Counted from the stretch's first letter, positions 24,829 to 31,442 are shown. The stretch is 33,539 nucleotides of DNA from Flavobacteriaceae bacterium UBA5544 (GCA_002426755.1 DINI01000004.1:35441-68979); one strand, 5' to 3'. Notes: generated by a model not told the origin, from the letters alone. Made by a program: numbers and translations.

Positions 24829-24921
24829 CGTTTTCAACAGCCAATTCAATCGGTCCATATAAAATTTCTTTTTCATTTATCACTATTTTCAATCAACATT
24901 TGGATTTTTTTAAAAACGATT

Positions 24922-24949
24922 AAAAAAGAGCCCCCTAAAAAGGGAGCTC
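24922..24949 (-). terminator. Minus-strand terminator of a small transcript
   Basis: GAGCCCCCT (24928-24936) pairs with AGGGAGCTC (24941-24949) with one C/A mismatch and a loop of four A. On the minus strand it is followed by six T (24922-24927). It points to a leftward transcript from the 24.95-25.2 kb region. Confidence 0.75.
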
Positions 24950-25099
24950 TGAAAGACAGCACTCTAACCATAAGATGCGCACCGTGTACTCTTTAAAGCC
25001 AACGTAATGAACACCTACATGGAACGGACTGCCCGATGTACGTATGCCCGCCAGTAACCACCGGCTACCTAAACGGACGCTGAATAATAACTTAAACAT
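24935..25099 (-). CDS. Putative small protein, 54 residues, or structured RNA
   Basis: A 54-codon frame from ATG 25099 to TAG 24935, starting MFKLLFSVRLGSRWLLAGIR and containing SPFHVGVHYVGFKEYTVRIL. It is preceded by AAGGACACT, a good Shine-Dalgarno at the right spacing, which is rare in this group, and that AAGGAC pairs with GTCCT (hairpin 25102-25119), so translation could be gated. Codon use is GC-rich (CTG, GCG, CGT, GGC) and unlike the chromosome genes. The stop falls inside the terminator stem. Alternatively the whole 24.92-25.2 kb segment is a structured non-coding RNA. I do not recognise the protein. Confidence 0.35.
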   Translation of the reverse strand: MFKLLFSVRLGSRWLLAGIRTSGSPFHVGVHYVGFKEYTVRILWLECCLSELPF

Positions 25100-25254
25100 A
25101 GTGTCCTTATGCTACAGGACGGTGCGATTGGTGCAAGGGCTGTGGAAAAAATACTACCCGATATTCAGTTGAAAGTTTTCAGTAGCAGTTGGCAGTATTA
25201 AATCAAGAACAATTATTATGGATAATAAAATTTTGAGGGTGGAGATTTTTTGCG

Positions 25255-25298
25255 ACAGGCGAAGCGAACCCTTGCAGCTCTCGCATCCGCACGCCTGT
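25255..25298. repeat. Inverted repeat, GC-rich
   Basis: ACAGGCG (25255-25261) and CGCCTGT (25292-25298), perfect over 7 bp with a 30-base spacer that contains GCGAAGCGAACCC-like sequence. Part of a series of inverted repeats across 25.2-26.2 kb. Confidence 0.6.
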
Positions 25299-25436
25299 AC
25301 CTTTGCTCTATGTTTGAGTTTTTATTTCCTTATTCAATCGGATTCATAACAATTTTTGTTCTTTTTGTTTCTGAAATAAATCTATTAAGCAGGTAATCTA
25401 AAAGGCGCGAGCCGGCTGCGAGTTGAGCGAGGGTGG

Positions 25437-25482
25437 TGTGGTAAATAGCCCGTTGCATTTTTCTGCAAAAGGGCGTACCACA
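25437..25482. repeat. Long GC-rich hairpin
   Basis: Nested perfect stems: TGTGGTA/TACCACA (25437-25443 with 25476-25482), GCCC/GGGC (25448-25451 with 25471-25474) and TTGCA/TGCAA (25453-25457 with 25464-25468), i.e. 16 paired positions in 46 bases. The flanks (GGCGCGAGCCGGCTGCGAG before, GGCAAGGGTGGCGCA after) are also GC-rich, in contrast to the AT-rich surroundings. Without a T run it is not a terminator. Confidence 0.75.
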
Positions 25483-25499
25483 GCAACCGTTTACGGCAA

Positions 25500-25631
25500 G
25501 GGTGGCGCATTTTTTGATTTTCGTAATCTAGTCAGATGGATTTTTATGGGGATTCCAAAATATCAATGTTTAGGCAAGTGCAAGGAATGAAGGAAGCAAT
25601 GGAAGGCTGGGGAATAGTTTTCATTTAAGGT
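25500..25631. other. Non-coding stretch
   Basis: Between the long hairpin and the 42-residue ORF I see no promoter box or structure that I would call; only frames under 25 codons. Confidence 0.4.
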
Positions 25632-25760
25632 ATGGCCTTAACGAAACTTAAAAAGTATTCAGGTTTAGAAGGTTTTGCGGAAATTATCATTGAAATTATC
25701 GAATGGCCAAACCGTAATGTAGAAACTATTGTGTGGTGGATGGAATTGCTGACTGAATGA
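25632..25760 (+). CDS. Putative small protein, 42 residues
   Basis: A frame from ATG 25632 to TGA 25758-25760, starting MALTKLKKYSGLEGFAEIII and ending with a Trp-rich acidic helix (NVETIVWWMELLTE). The amino-acid composition is protein-like (amphipathic helices, no rare runs) and codon use is AT-leaning like the host. No family known to me; no clear ribosome binding site. It may be a small DNA- or membrane-associated protein of the element, or a remnant. Confidence 0.35.
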   Translation: MALTKLKKYSGLEGFAEIIIEIIEWPNRNVETIVWWMELLTE

Positions 25761-25780
25761 GTTGCTCTTGTGTGCACTTT

Positions 25781-25889
25781 GCAAAATAGGATAAGCGCAG
25801 TATCAATTGTGGTTCAAGATTTCTTAAGAGGCAAGTATTTTAAAACAATAACTTTATATTCTTAACACAACTGCGATTATCTTATTTGC
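25781..25889. repeat. Long imperfect inverted repeat
   Basis: Bases 25781-25800 and 25871-25889 are inverted copies with three differences; the arms are extended by TTGTG/CACAA inside (25805-25815 region against 25866-25870). The 70-base interior is AT-rich. The arrangement resembles ends of a small non-autonomous element or a transfer/replication site; no ORF lies inside. Confidence 0.5.
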
Positions 25890-26027
25890 AAACTTGGGAC
25901 GTTCAAAAAATGTGACACCCGCAGACCCACATCTTAAAACTATCGAAATTTTAATCAAGTTCTGAGCTTTATTAAAAATCCACAACATTCAATCAAGCTA
26001 AAATCTATGTGGGTTTTGCCCGAAGCG

Positions 26028-26125
26028 ACCCGCAGGCTCGCATAAAGTGAAGCAGCGGTTGTACCCAATAAAAAAGCTCGCGAAGCGAAACCTTAATGGG
26101 TTTGGGTACAAAAGTAGCTGCGGGT
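26028..26125. repeat. Nested GC-rich inverted repeats
   Basis: Outer arms ACCCGCAG (26028-26035) and CTGCGGGT (26118-26125); middle GCAGC (26052-26056) with GCTGC (26117-26121, sharing bases with the outer arm); inner TTGTACCCAA (26059-26068) with TTGGGTACAA (26102-26111), perfect over 10 bp. Another copy of ACCCGCAG lies at 25917-25924, and the motif CGAAGCGA occurs at 25260, 26021 and 26081. These look like protein-binding iterons or alternative cruciforms. Confidence 0.7.
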
Positions 26126-26138
26126 GAGGAAGGAGAGA

Positions 26139-26240
26139 ATGTGTGAAATAAAACAAATAAATAGTTCCAACGAGGACGTGTCGCCGCAGTGGTACTATTT
26201 ATGGTATATGCAAGCCCTTTATACTACTGCTTTAAAATGA
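26139..26240 (+). CDS. Putative small ORF 1 of an overlapping chain, 33 residues
   Basis: ATG 26139 is preceded by AGGAAGGAGAG, a very strong Shine-Dalgarno. The frame encodes MCEIKQINSSNEDVSPQWYY then LWYMQALYTTALK and stops at 26238-26240, overlapping the start of the next small ORF (ATGA). Rich in aromatic residues. No family recognised; could be a leader peptide, a remnant of a frameshifted gene or a real small protein. Confidence 0.3.
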   Translation: MCEIKQINSSNEDVSPQWYYLWYMQALYTTALK

Positions 26241-26329
26241 TTGAGAGATTGTTGTATAGCGGACGGAATGAAGTTTTAAAAGATAATTGGCTTGCAGATA
26301 TGTTTTATGGAACAAAATGGAACGACTGA
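26237..26329 (+). CDS. Putative small ORF 2 of an overlapping chain, 30 residues
   Basis: Starts within the stop of ORF 1 (ATGA overlap at 26237-26240) and encodes MIERLLYSGRNEVLKDNWLA followed by DMFYGTKWND. The overlap is the classic sign of translational coupling, which together with the strong ribosome site of ORF 1 favours translation. Family unknown. Confidence 0.3.
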   Translation: MIERLLYSGRNEVLKDNWLADMFYGTKWND

Positions 26330-26402
26330 CGAACACCTTATTACCTGCCCTCCCGAATGTTCAAGTTTTGTACTGAAGATTATGTTGAAGACGGGTTAAT
26401 TT
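26307..26402 (+). CDS. Putative small ORF 3 of an overlapping chain, 31 residues
   Basis: Starts at ATG 26307 inside ORF 2 and returns to the frame of ORF 1; encodes MEQNGTTDEHLITCPPECSS plus FVLKIMLKTG with a CPPEC motif. It may be part of the same decayed gene as ORF 1 and 2 (frames 0, 2, 0), or chance. It ends 26 bases before the 3' end of the convergent HTH-metallopeptidase gene. Confidence 0.2.
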
Positions 26403-26428
26403 AATATGACAGGTTGAATAAGAAGAAC

Positions 26429-27523
26429 TTATACCGTAAGTTTGTTCATTTCGGTAATGATACTTCTTTTTCTGTAATACTCATTATATTCAAAACAAAC
26501 ACGACCTCTCACGATACCAGGATGAATTTTATATTTTCTTGAGAATTCTAAAATTATATCATCAGTAAACTCTTCATTGAATGTTATGAAGTCACTCCAT
26601 ATATCTGATTCAATTAAATTGTTTCTAGCATAGTTATCAGCTTGAAACTCTACAATTTCTGTATTTAAACTATTTATAAAAAATTCCTCGTTTCTATATT
26701 CTGGTCTTTCTGGATGGGTAAGATGTTCAAAAACATGACCTAATTCATGAAATAATGTAAAAGCAAAATTATCTAGCCGTTTATATTTCAAAGAAAGAAC
26801 GATAGTAGGATTATTTTCAGACATAAAAGATTTTCCATCCGCAGGGGTTTGTGGCGGTCTATTTAATTTTAAAAATTTAATACCATATTTATTTAATATT
26901 TTCTTCGTTTTCTTTATTACATTTTCATTTTCAAAAAAACATTTTTTTAATTCGCTTAATAATATAGACTCGTTTGAACGTTGGAAATCAGAAATATCTT
27001 CTTGTCTAGCTTTATATTTAGCCATCAAAGACCAAGCCACTACATTATTTTTATTTTCCGAAAATTTAGATGACTTTCTAAAGTATGTTGGGTTAAAGCC
27101 TTTTACCCTTTTTTTAAGACTATTGTAATCATTTACACCATAGATTCCATAAATTTTATCAATGTCGTCAGATGTATTAATTCCAATATTATTTTTTTTA
27201 AAATAGGATAAAGGAACAATCCCCTCCTCCTCAATATCATTCCACTCTTTTATTGACTTTGTCTTTTTAATAACATCCTTATCATTTTGAGCTTGATTTA
27301 AATTAAATTTCATTTGTTCCATTAGCCAATAATTGGCATCTTCAAATCCAGCAGATTCGAGTGCTATAGCAATGTGAACATTAATATTTCTATTACCTTT
27401 CAATATATTGTTGAGTAAAGAATGAGCTACGTCAATTCTTGAGGCTAGGTCTCGCTGGCTTAAACTTCTTTCATTCAACATATTATCAAGTAAAATACCT
27501 GGGTGAATGATTTTGTTTTGCAT
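26429..27523 (-). CDS. HigA-type HTH regulator fused to an ImmA/IrrE metallopeptidase
   Basis: A 364-residue cytosolic protein. Residues 1-80 are a HigA-type XRE domain: HPGILLDNMLNERSLSQRDL, ASRIDVAHSLLNNILKGNRN, then NYWLMEQ. Residues 215-350 are an IrrE/ImmA-type zinc peptidase with HELGH at 259-263 (FTLFHELGHVFEHL) and a downstream E/A helix (EFQADNYARNNLI) supplying the third ligand. Proteins of this design control mobile elements and stress genes, sometimes by cleaving a partner repressor. No HigB toxin gene is adjacent. It lies next to the ubiquitin-like operon on the other strand, and both upstream regions carry a related palindrome, so it may regulate that operon. Confidence 0.85.
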   Translation of the reverse strand: MQNKIIHPGILLDNMLNERSLSQRDLASRIDVAHSLLNNILKGNRNINVHIAIALESAGFEDANYWLMEQMKFNLNQAQNDKDVIKKTKSIKEWNDIEEEGIVPLSYFKKNNIGINTSDDIDKIYGIYGVNDYNSLKKRVKGFNPTYFRKSSKFSENKNNVVAWSLMAKYKARQEDISDFQRSNESILLSELKKCFFENENVIKKTKKILNKYGIKFLKLNRPPQTPADGKSFMSENNPTIVLSLKYKRLDNFAFTLFHELGHVFEHLTHPERPEYRNEEFFINSLNTEIVEFQADNYARNNLIESDIWSDFITFNEEFTDDIILEFSRKYKIHPGIVRGRVCFEYNEYYRKRSIITEMNKLTV

Positions 27524-27548
27524 AAAAGGTTTTGGATTTAATAGTGTA

Positions 27549-27556
27549 CAAATGTA
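27549..27556 (-). promoter_or_regulatory. -7 promoter box for the HTH-metallopeptidase gene
   Basis: The minus strand reads TACATTTG (TAnnTTTG), 26 bases upstream of the ATG at 27523, giving a leader of about 20 bases. No TTG at the -33 position. Confidence 0.5.
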
Positions 27557-27606
27557 ATTAATATCTTCATATCATCATTAAAATGTTAATAACTTTTGAG
27601 GATTTT

Positions 27607-27625
27607 GTTAATAAAGGTTGATAAC
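27607..27625. promoter_or_regulatory. Operator-like palindrome upstream of the HTH-metallopeptidase gene
   Basis: GTTAATAA-AGG-TTGATAAC, arms of eight bases that pair at six positions, 50 bases upstream of the -7 box. The right arm is identical to the right arm of the palindrome upstream of the ubiquitin-like operon (28039-28056). Confidence 0.45.
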
Positions 27626-27805
27626 TTTTTATAATTACAAAACGAAGTGTTTTCAAATATATTGTATTTTTGTTTTGTAATTTCAAATATGCATTATTTA
27701 AAAATAAAGTTTAACAATAATGTTATCATTAAAAAATTACTTAACTGTTTTTTTACGTATATTTGTAAAAGTATAATTTTAAATAAAAGCTGACATGAAA
27801 TAAAA

Positions 27806-27839
27806 AATCCAATCAATTGCTGTAACAAGAGATTGGATT
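27806..27839 (-). terminator. Minus-strand terminator of the 35-residue ORF
   Basis: AATCCAATC (27806-27814) pairs perfectly with GATTGGATT (27831-27839), loop 16 bases. On the minus strand it is followed by six T (27801-27806 region). It sits directly at the stop codon of the small ORF at 27838-27945. Confidence 0.7.
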
Positions 27840-27945
27840 ACGAAAATTTTAGGAATAAATCTTTAGTCCGGTAAACTAAACTTTCAAAAGGCTTGTCACC
27901 TAGTTTGAATGATTCCTTCGTTGTTTTGTTATACAAATGTAACAT
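27838..27945 (-). CDS. Putative small protein, 35 residues
   Basis: A frame from ATG 27945 to TAA 27838, starting MLHLYNKTTKESFKLGDKPF and continuing ESLVYRTKDLFLKFS. Composition and codons are host-like and the stop abuts a good minus-strand terminator, which makes this a credible small gene in the gap between the regulator and the ubiquitin-like operon. I do not recognise the protein. No exact promoter box upstream; a near match (TATTTTG) lies about 35 bases before the ATG. Confidence 0.4.
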   Translation of the reverse strand: MLHLYNKTTKESFKLGDKPFESLVYRTKDLFLKFS

Positions 27946-28038
27946 CTTTTTATGTTTTAAGCAATTGTTTTAACAAAATATTGATGCCTGAACGACTGCT
28001 GACCCAAAGTTGTTTTTAAAAAGAATGGGGAGTATTAG

Positions 28039-28056
28039 GTTATCAAAATTGATAAC
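28039..28056. promoter_or_regulatory. Operator-like palindrome upstream of the ubiquitin-like operon
   Basis: GTTATCAA-AA-TTGATAAC, a perfect 18-base palindrome 28 bases upstream of the ATG at 28084, at a position where a repressor would cover the promoter. A related site lies upstream of the HTH-metallopeptidase gene. No TAnnTTTG box is found between it and the ATG; a TATAAT occurs at 28062-28067. Confidence 0.55.
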
Positions 28057-28083
28057 AATTGTATAATTAAAAAACTTAAAAAA

Positions 28084-28749
28084 ATGAAGTTTGTTTTTAA
28101 AATTAATGAAAAGAAATTCGAATCCAGCGAATCAAAATTGACTGGAAGTGAGCTATTAACTATTGCTAATTTGACTCCTGTAGAGGATTTTGAGTTACTA
28201 TACAAAATCAATGAGAAAGGCTTTGTGCCAATCCAACTTGAGGAGATAGTTGACCTAAAATCAGCAGGGATTGAAGGCTTCAAGGCTAAACCTTATAAGA
28301 AGCTTAAAATAAAAGTTGACAATAAGCAATATGAAGTGGAAGAGTGCTTCATGACTCCGATTGAGATAATGGAAGTGGCAGGAATTAATCCAGACCATTT
28401 TTATTTAAAGGAGATTCGTAAAGGTAATGTGGAAGTGTCATACCAAGACGATGTTGAGCATAAAATAGCAATAACGAAAAATTCTTGCTTTGTTTCTTGT
28501 GAAATAGAAGAAGTTATAGCTTGCGTGATTGTTAACAGCAAACCTAAAGATTGGTCGAAAAACACTATATCTTTTGATGATGTTGTGATACTTGCTTATG
28601 GCAAGATTTCCACTGACCCTAATGTGATTTACACTGTAAATTATATTAATGGTGTGCCGAGTAAACCTGAAGGCAGTATGCTTAAAGGTGATGTTATTTC
28701 AGTAAAAAACAAAATGATATTCAATGTTACTGAAACAAACAAATCATAG
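28084..28749 (+). CDS. Multi-ubiquitin-like protein (three beta-grasp domains)
   Basis: A 221-residue protein made of three ubiquitin-like beta-grasp units: residues about 1-72 (KFVFKINEKKFESSESKLTG), 73-142 (LKIKVDNKQYEVEECFMTPI) and 143-216 (ACVIVNSKPKDWSKNTISF). Each has the strand-strand-helix order with L/I..E...IA.L; the third ends PEGSMLKGD, VISVKNKMIFNVTETNKS, the typical end of the bacterial multiubiquitin family. There is no terminal diglycine; the chain ends TETNKS. It is the likely modifier of the operon, activated by the E1-like enzyme whose gene overlaps it by 26 bases. An 18-base palindrome upstream suggests repression. Confidence 0.88.
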   Translation: MKFVFKINEKKFESSESKLTGSELLTIANLTPVEDFELLYKINEKGFVPIQLEEIVDLKSAGIEGFKAKPYKKLKIKVDNKQYEVEECFMTPIEIMEVAGINPDHFYLKEIRKGNVEVSYQDDVEHKIAITKNSCFVSCEIEEVIACVIVNSKPKDWSKNTISFDDVVILAYGKISTDPNVIYTVNYINGVPSKPEGSMLKGDVISVKNKMIFNVTETNKS

Positions 28750-29881
28750 TCTCGGTATTAAAGAGCTTCATAATGATGATTATGAAGTGGAGATTGTTGG
28801 AAACTTTCTCCTAATACATAGTGTTCCCTATTTGAATGCTAAAAAGGAATTGGTTTATGGCACGTTGGTTTCCAACGTGTCAACTCCAAGACCTAATACT
28901 CATGTTGTTTACTTCATTGGGGAAACACCATGTGGTATTGATGGACAGCCAATGAACCAATTGATTAACAATAGTCAAAGGCAAGATTTGGGAAATGGAA
29001 TTATTATTGACCATTTATTTTCTCATAAACCGAATCCAATGTATCCGACATACTATGAGAAGATGACCACGTATGTAAACATTCTTTCAGGACAAGCTCA
29101 ACATTATTTTCCAGAGGCAACTGCAAGGACTGGGAGAGTGATTGAGTCAAAGCAAAATGATTCAGTATTGCATTATAGCGACACAAATTCCTCAAGAGCT
29201 GAAATTGATGCAATCAATGAAAAGTTATCCGGATTAAAGATTGGAATTATTGGTTTGGGAGGTACTGGTTCTTACATATTAGATAAGGTGGCCAAAACTT
29301 TAGTTGGAGAAATTCACTTGTTTGATGGAGATAAGTTTAAGCAACATAATGCCTTTAGAGCACCAGGTGCAACTACAAAGGCAAGGATTGACTTAAACAC
29401 CTTTAAGGTTGAATATTACAAGGAGGTTTACTCACAGATGCATAGGAACATTATCTCTCATTCTGTTTACATAAATGAGACTAATTTAGGTTTATTAAAT
29501 AGTTTAGATTTTGTTTTTATTGCCATCGATGTTGGTGCGGTCAAAAAGATGATATTTAAGAAACTGGAAAACCTAAACATTCCATTTATTGATTGTGGAC
29601 TTGGTATTGAAAGAGAAGGTAATGAATTGATGGGCATTGTAAGAACAACATTAAGCACTCCTGATAAAAGAGAGCATATTTATAATGGTTTGGTGAGTTT
29701 CTCTAATGGTAAAGATGATGATTATAAAACTAATATTCAGATAGCAGATTTGAATGATTTGAACGCTGTATTTGCTGTGATTAAGTGGAAGAAATACTAT
29801 GGGTTTTTCAATGACCAAAGATTAGAGCATGATAGCAATTATTCAGTGAACGTAAATACCATTTTCAATAATGAAACTTAA
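28724..29881 (+). CDS. E1-like ThiF-family enzyme with N-terminal DUF6791-type domain
   Basis: A 385-residue protein. Residues 1-165 are an extra domain of DUF6791 type (THVVYFIGETPCGIDGQPMN, DHLFSHKPNP, YYEKMTTYVNILSGQA). Residues 169-385 are the ThiF/E1 adenylation domain: GLGGTGS at 177-183, D201 in LFDGD, N209/R212 in HNAFRAPGA, K219, D259 in FIAIDVG, and Cys281 in PFIDCGLGIE at the usual position of the E1 thioester cysteine. The zinc-binding Cys pairs of ThiF are absent; the only cysteines are C70 and C281. It should adenylate the C-terminus of the multi-ubiquitin-like protein. The gene overlaps its neighbours by 26 and 11 bases, so expression is tightly coupled. Confidence 0.9.
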   Translation: MLLKQTNHSLGIKELHNDDYEVEIVGNFLLIHSVPYLNAKKELVYGTLVSNVSTPRPNTHVVYFIGETPCGIDGQPMNQLINNSQRQDLGNGIIIDHLFSHKPNPMYPTYYEKMTTYVNILSGQAQHYFPEATARTGRVIESKQNDSVLHYSDTNSSRAEIDAINEKLSGLKIGIIGLGGTGSYILDKVAKTLVGEIHLFDGDKFKQHNAFRAPGATTKARIDLNTFKVEYYKEVYSQMHRNIISHSVYINETNLGLLNSLDFVFIAIDVGAVKKMIFKKLENLNIPFIDCGLGIEREGNELMGIVRTTLSTPDKREHIYNGLVSFSNGKDDDYKTNIQIADLNDLNAVFAVIKWKKYYGFFNDQRLEHDSNYSVNVNTIFNNET

Positions 29882-30308
29882 ACATCAATTTGTTGAGTTC
29901 ATGCCTGATGTCATCCAAGAAGGTGTGATATATATTTCTTTAGAATATAAATCAGTCATTCATAGATGTGCTTGTGGCTGTGGCAAAGAGGTTAATACAC
30001 CGTTACATCCAACAGGATGGAAGATTTTATATGACGGCGAGTCGATATCCCTTAAACCATCTGTTGGAAATTGGAGCTTTGATTGTAAATCTCATTATTG
30101 GATTGCTAATAATAAGGTTGAATGGTCAATGAAATGGTCTGACGACACAATACGTGAAGTTAGAGCATTTGAAGATTTCGAGAGAGAAGAGTATTATAAG
30201 AATAAGGACTCTGAAAATATAGATGATGATTTTAGTGATTCAGAAGAATTACCGAAATCAAATTCTAAAAAGATGAGTTGGTTTGAAAACCTAATCTTTT
30301 GGAAGTAA
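29871..30308 (+). CDS. DUF6527-family zinc-ligand protein of the ubiquitin-like operon
   Basis: A 145-residue protein: a strand-rich N-terminal half with the cysteine cluster RCACGCGKEV (Cys33, Cys35, Cys37) and a second group DCKSHYWI (Cys72, His75), fitting a zinc site, followed by Trp-rich strands (VEWSMKW) and an acidic, disordered tail. DUF6527 proteins are almost always next to bacterial E1/multiubiquitin genes; their role (ligase-like, structural or target-binding) is not settled. Starts 11 bases before the E1 stop and ends before a strong hairpin. Confidence 0.82.
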   Translation: MKLKHQFVEFMPDVIQEGVIYISLEYKSVIHRCACGCGKEVNTPLHPTGWKILYDGESISLKPSVGNWSFDCKSHYWIANNKVEWSMKWSDDTIREVRAFEDFEREEYYKNKDSENIDDDFSDSEELPKSNSKKMSWFENLIFWK

Positions 30309-30314
30309 TTTGAG

Positions 30315-30348
30315 TTAAACCCCCAATTTTATTAAATTGGGGGTTTAA
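30315..30348. terminator. Strong hairpin between the ubiquitin-like operon and the Fic gene
   Basis: A perfect 15-bp stem (30315-30329 with 30334-30348) with a 4-base loop, including CCCCC/GGGGG. No long T run follows on either strand, but the stem is strong and lies between two convergent genes. Confidence 0.7.
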
Positions 30349-30359
30349 TCTCTTTCACT

Positions 30360-31442
30360 CTATCCTTTTATAACCTCTAAAAGTCTAAAATTGAGGTATA
30401 GCTTTTCTTTACCTACTTGTTCACTTTTGAGGAAACCGTTGGCTTCCAGCTCTTTGAGATAATTACCAACTGTTTTTAAATTACCCAAACCTGCACTTTC
30501 TAACTGGTTACGTTTGGTATAAGGCAACTTAAACATTACTTCCAACAAATCTTTTGAATATATTTTCGGCAATTTTTCTTGAATTTCGACCCCCATTTCA
30601 TTCATTAGCTTTTCTATTTCGGCGATTTGTTGACGTCCTTTTAAGGCAGTTTCCTCTACCATATCCAACATATACAGAATCCAATCTTCCCAATTGCCAT
30701 TTTCGGTAACGTTCCGAAGGTTTGTATAATAATCGTTTTTATGCTCAATAATGTAACTACTTAAATATAATGCTGGTAAATCCAATAAATCTGTAAGTTT
30801 TAGATATAGCAAAAGAATGATTCTTCCTGTACGTCCATTTCCGTCAAAAAATGGGTGGATGGCTTCAAATTGATAATGAATGATGGCCATTTTTACTAAA
30901 GGGTCTATATCATCTTCGGCATGAATAAAATCTTCCAGATTTTTTAGCTTTTCCCTAATGATTTCTTCTCCTTCAGGCGGTGTGTAAATGACTTGATTGG
31001 TAGCTGGATTTTTAAGCTGTGTTCCTGGAGCATTTCTAATGCCAGATTTGTTCTCTTTTATTATTCGCATTATTGCTATAAAGAGATTTGTTGTAAGTAC
31101 TGGTCTGTTTTCAATCTGTTCTACCCCATACCATAATGCATCCTTATAATGAATTACCTCTTTGGTTGCAGGATTATTACTTTTTAAGTCTGCAATTGAA
31201 GCTTTAAACAGTTCATCCTGGGTTGTTATGATGTTCTCTATGGCAGAACTTGCTCTAGCTTCCTGCAAGTTGATTGTGTCTATAAATAATGTTGGGTTAG
31301 GGAGATTGGTTATTGCCCCTTTTAACTCTGATAATGCCCTACTGGCCGTAATGGTTTTTTTAAGTATGGCCATACTTTCTACTTCTGCCGTTGGTGGAAG
31401 TAGTGGCAAGCTGTTATATGGCACTTCGGGATTATAACTCAT
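30360..31442 (-). CDS. Fic-family protein (probable AMP-transferase)
   Basis: A 360-residue Fic/DOC protein. The active-site motif HPFFDGNGRTGR (H206 to R217) is complete, so it should transfer a nucleotide, usually AMP, to Ser/Thr/Tyr of a target. An inhibitory helix motif SSAIEN (S65 to N70) is present near the N-terminus with Glu69, which marks a self-inhibited class II Fic. Order: N-terminal Fic/DOC_N region (1-100), Fic core (100-260), C-terminal winged helix (about 280-360, ELEANGFLKSEQVGKEKLYL). Such proteins occur as toxins in defence or persistence loci. Convergent with the ubiquitin-like operon; inverted repeats lie upstream. Confidence 0.93.
   Translation of the reverse strand: MSYNPEVPYNSLPLLPPTAEVESMAILKKTITASRALSELKGAITNLPNPTLFIDTINLQEARASSAIENIITTQDELFKASIADLKSNNPATKEVIHYKDALWYGVEQIENRPVLTTNLFIAIMRIIKENKSGIRNAPGTQLKNPATNQVIYTPPEGEEIIREKLKNLEDFIHAEDDIDPLVKMAIIHYQFEAIHPFFDGNGRTGRIILLLYLKLTDLLDLPALYLSSYIIEHKNDYYTNLRNVTENGNWEDWILYMLDMVEETALKGRQQIAEIEKLMNEMGVEIQEKLPKIYSKDLLEVMFKLPYTKRNQLESAGLGNLKTVGNYLKELEANGFLKSEQVGKEKLYLNFRLLEVIKG

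Noticed and set aside
24935..26428. Retron or diversity-generating retroelement in the structured non-coding region
   Set aside because: No reverse transcriptase is encoded in the window and no template/variable repeat pair was seen.
26429..27523. HigBA toxin-antitoxin pair
   Set aside because: Only the HigA-like part exists, fused to a peptidase; no HigB-type toxin gene lies within the neighbouring gaps.
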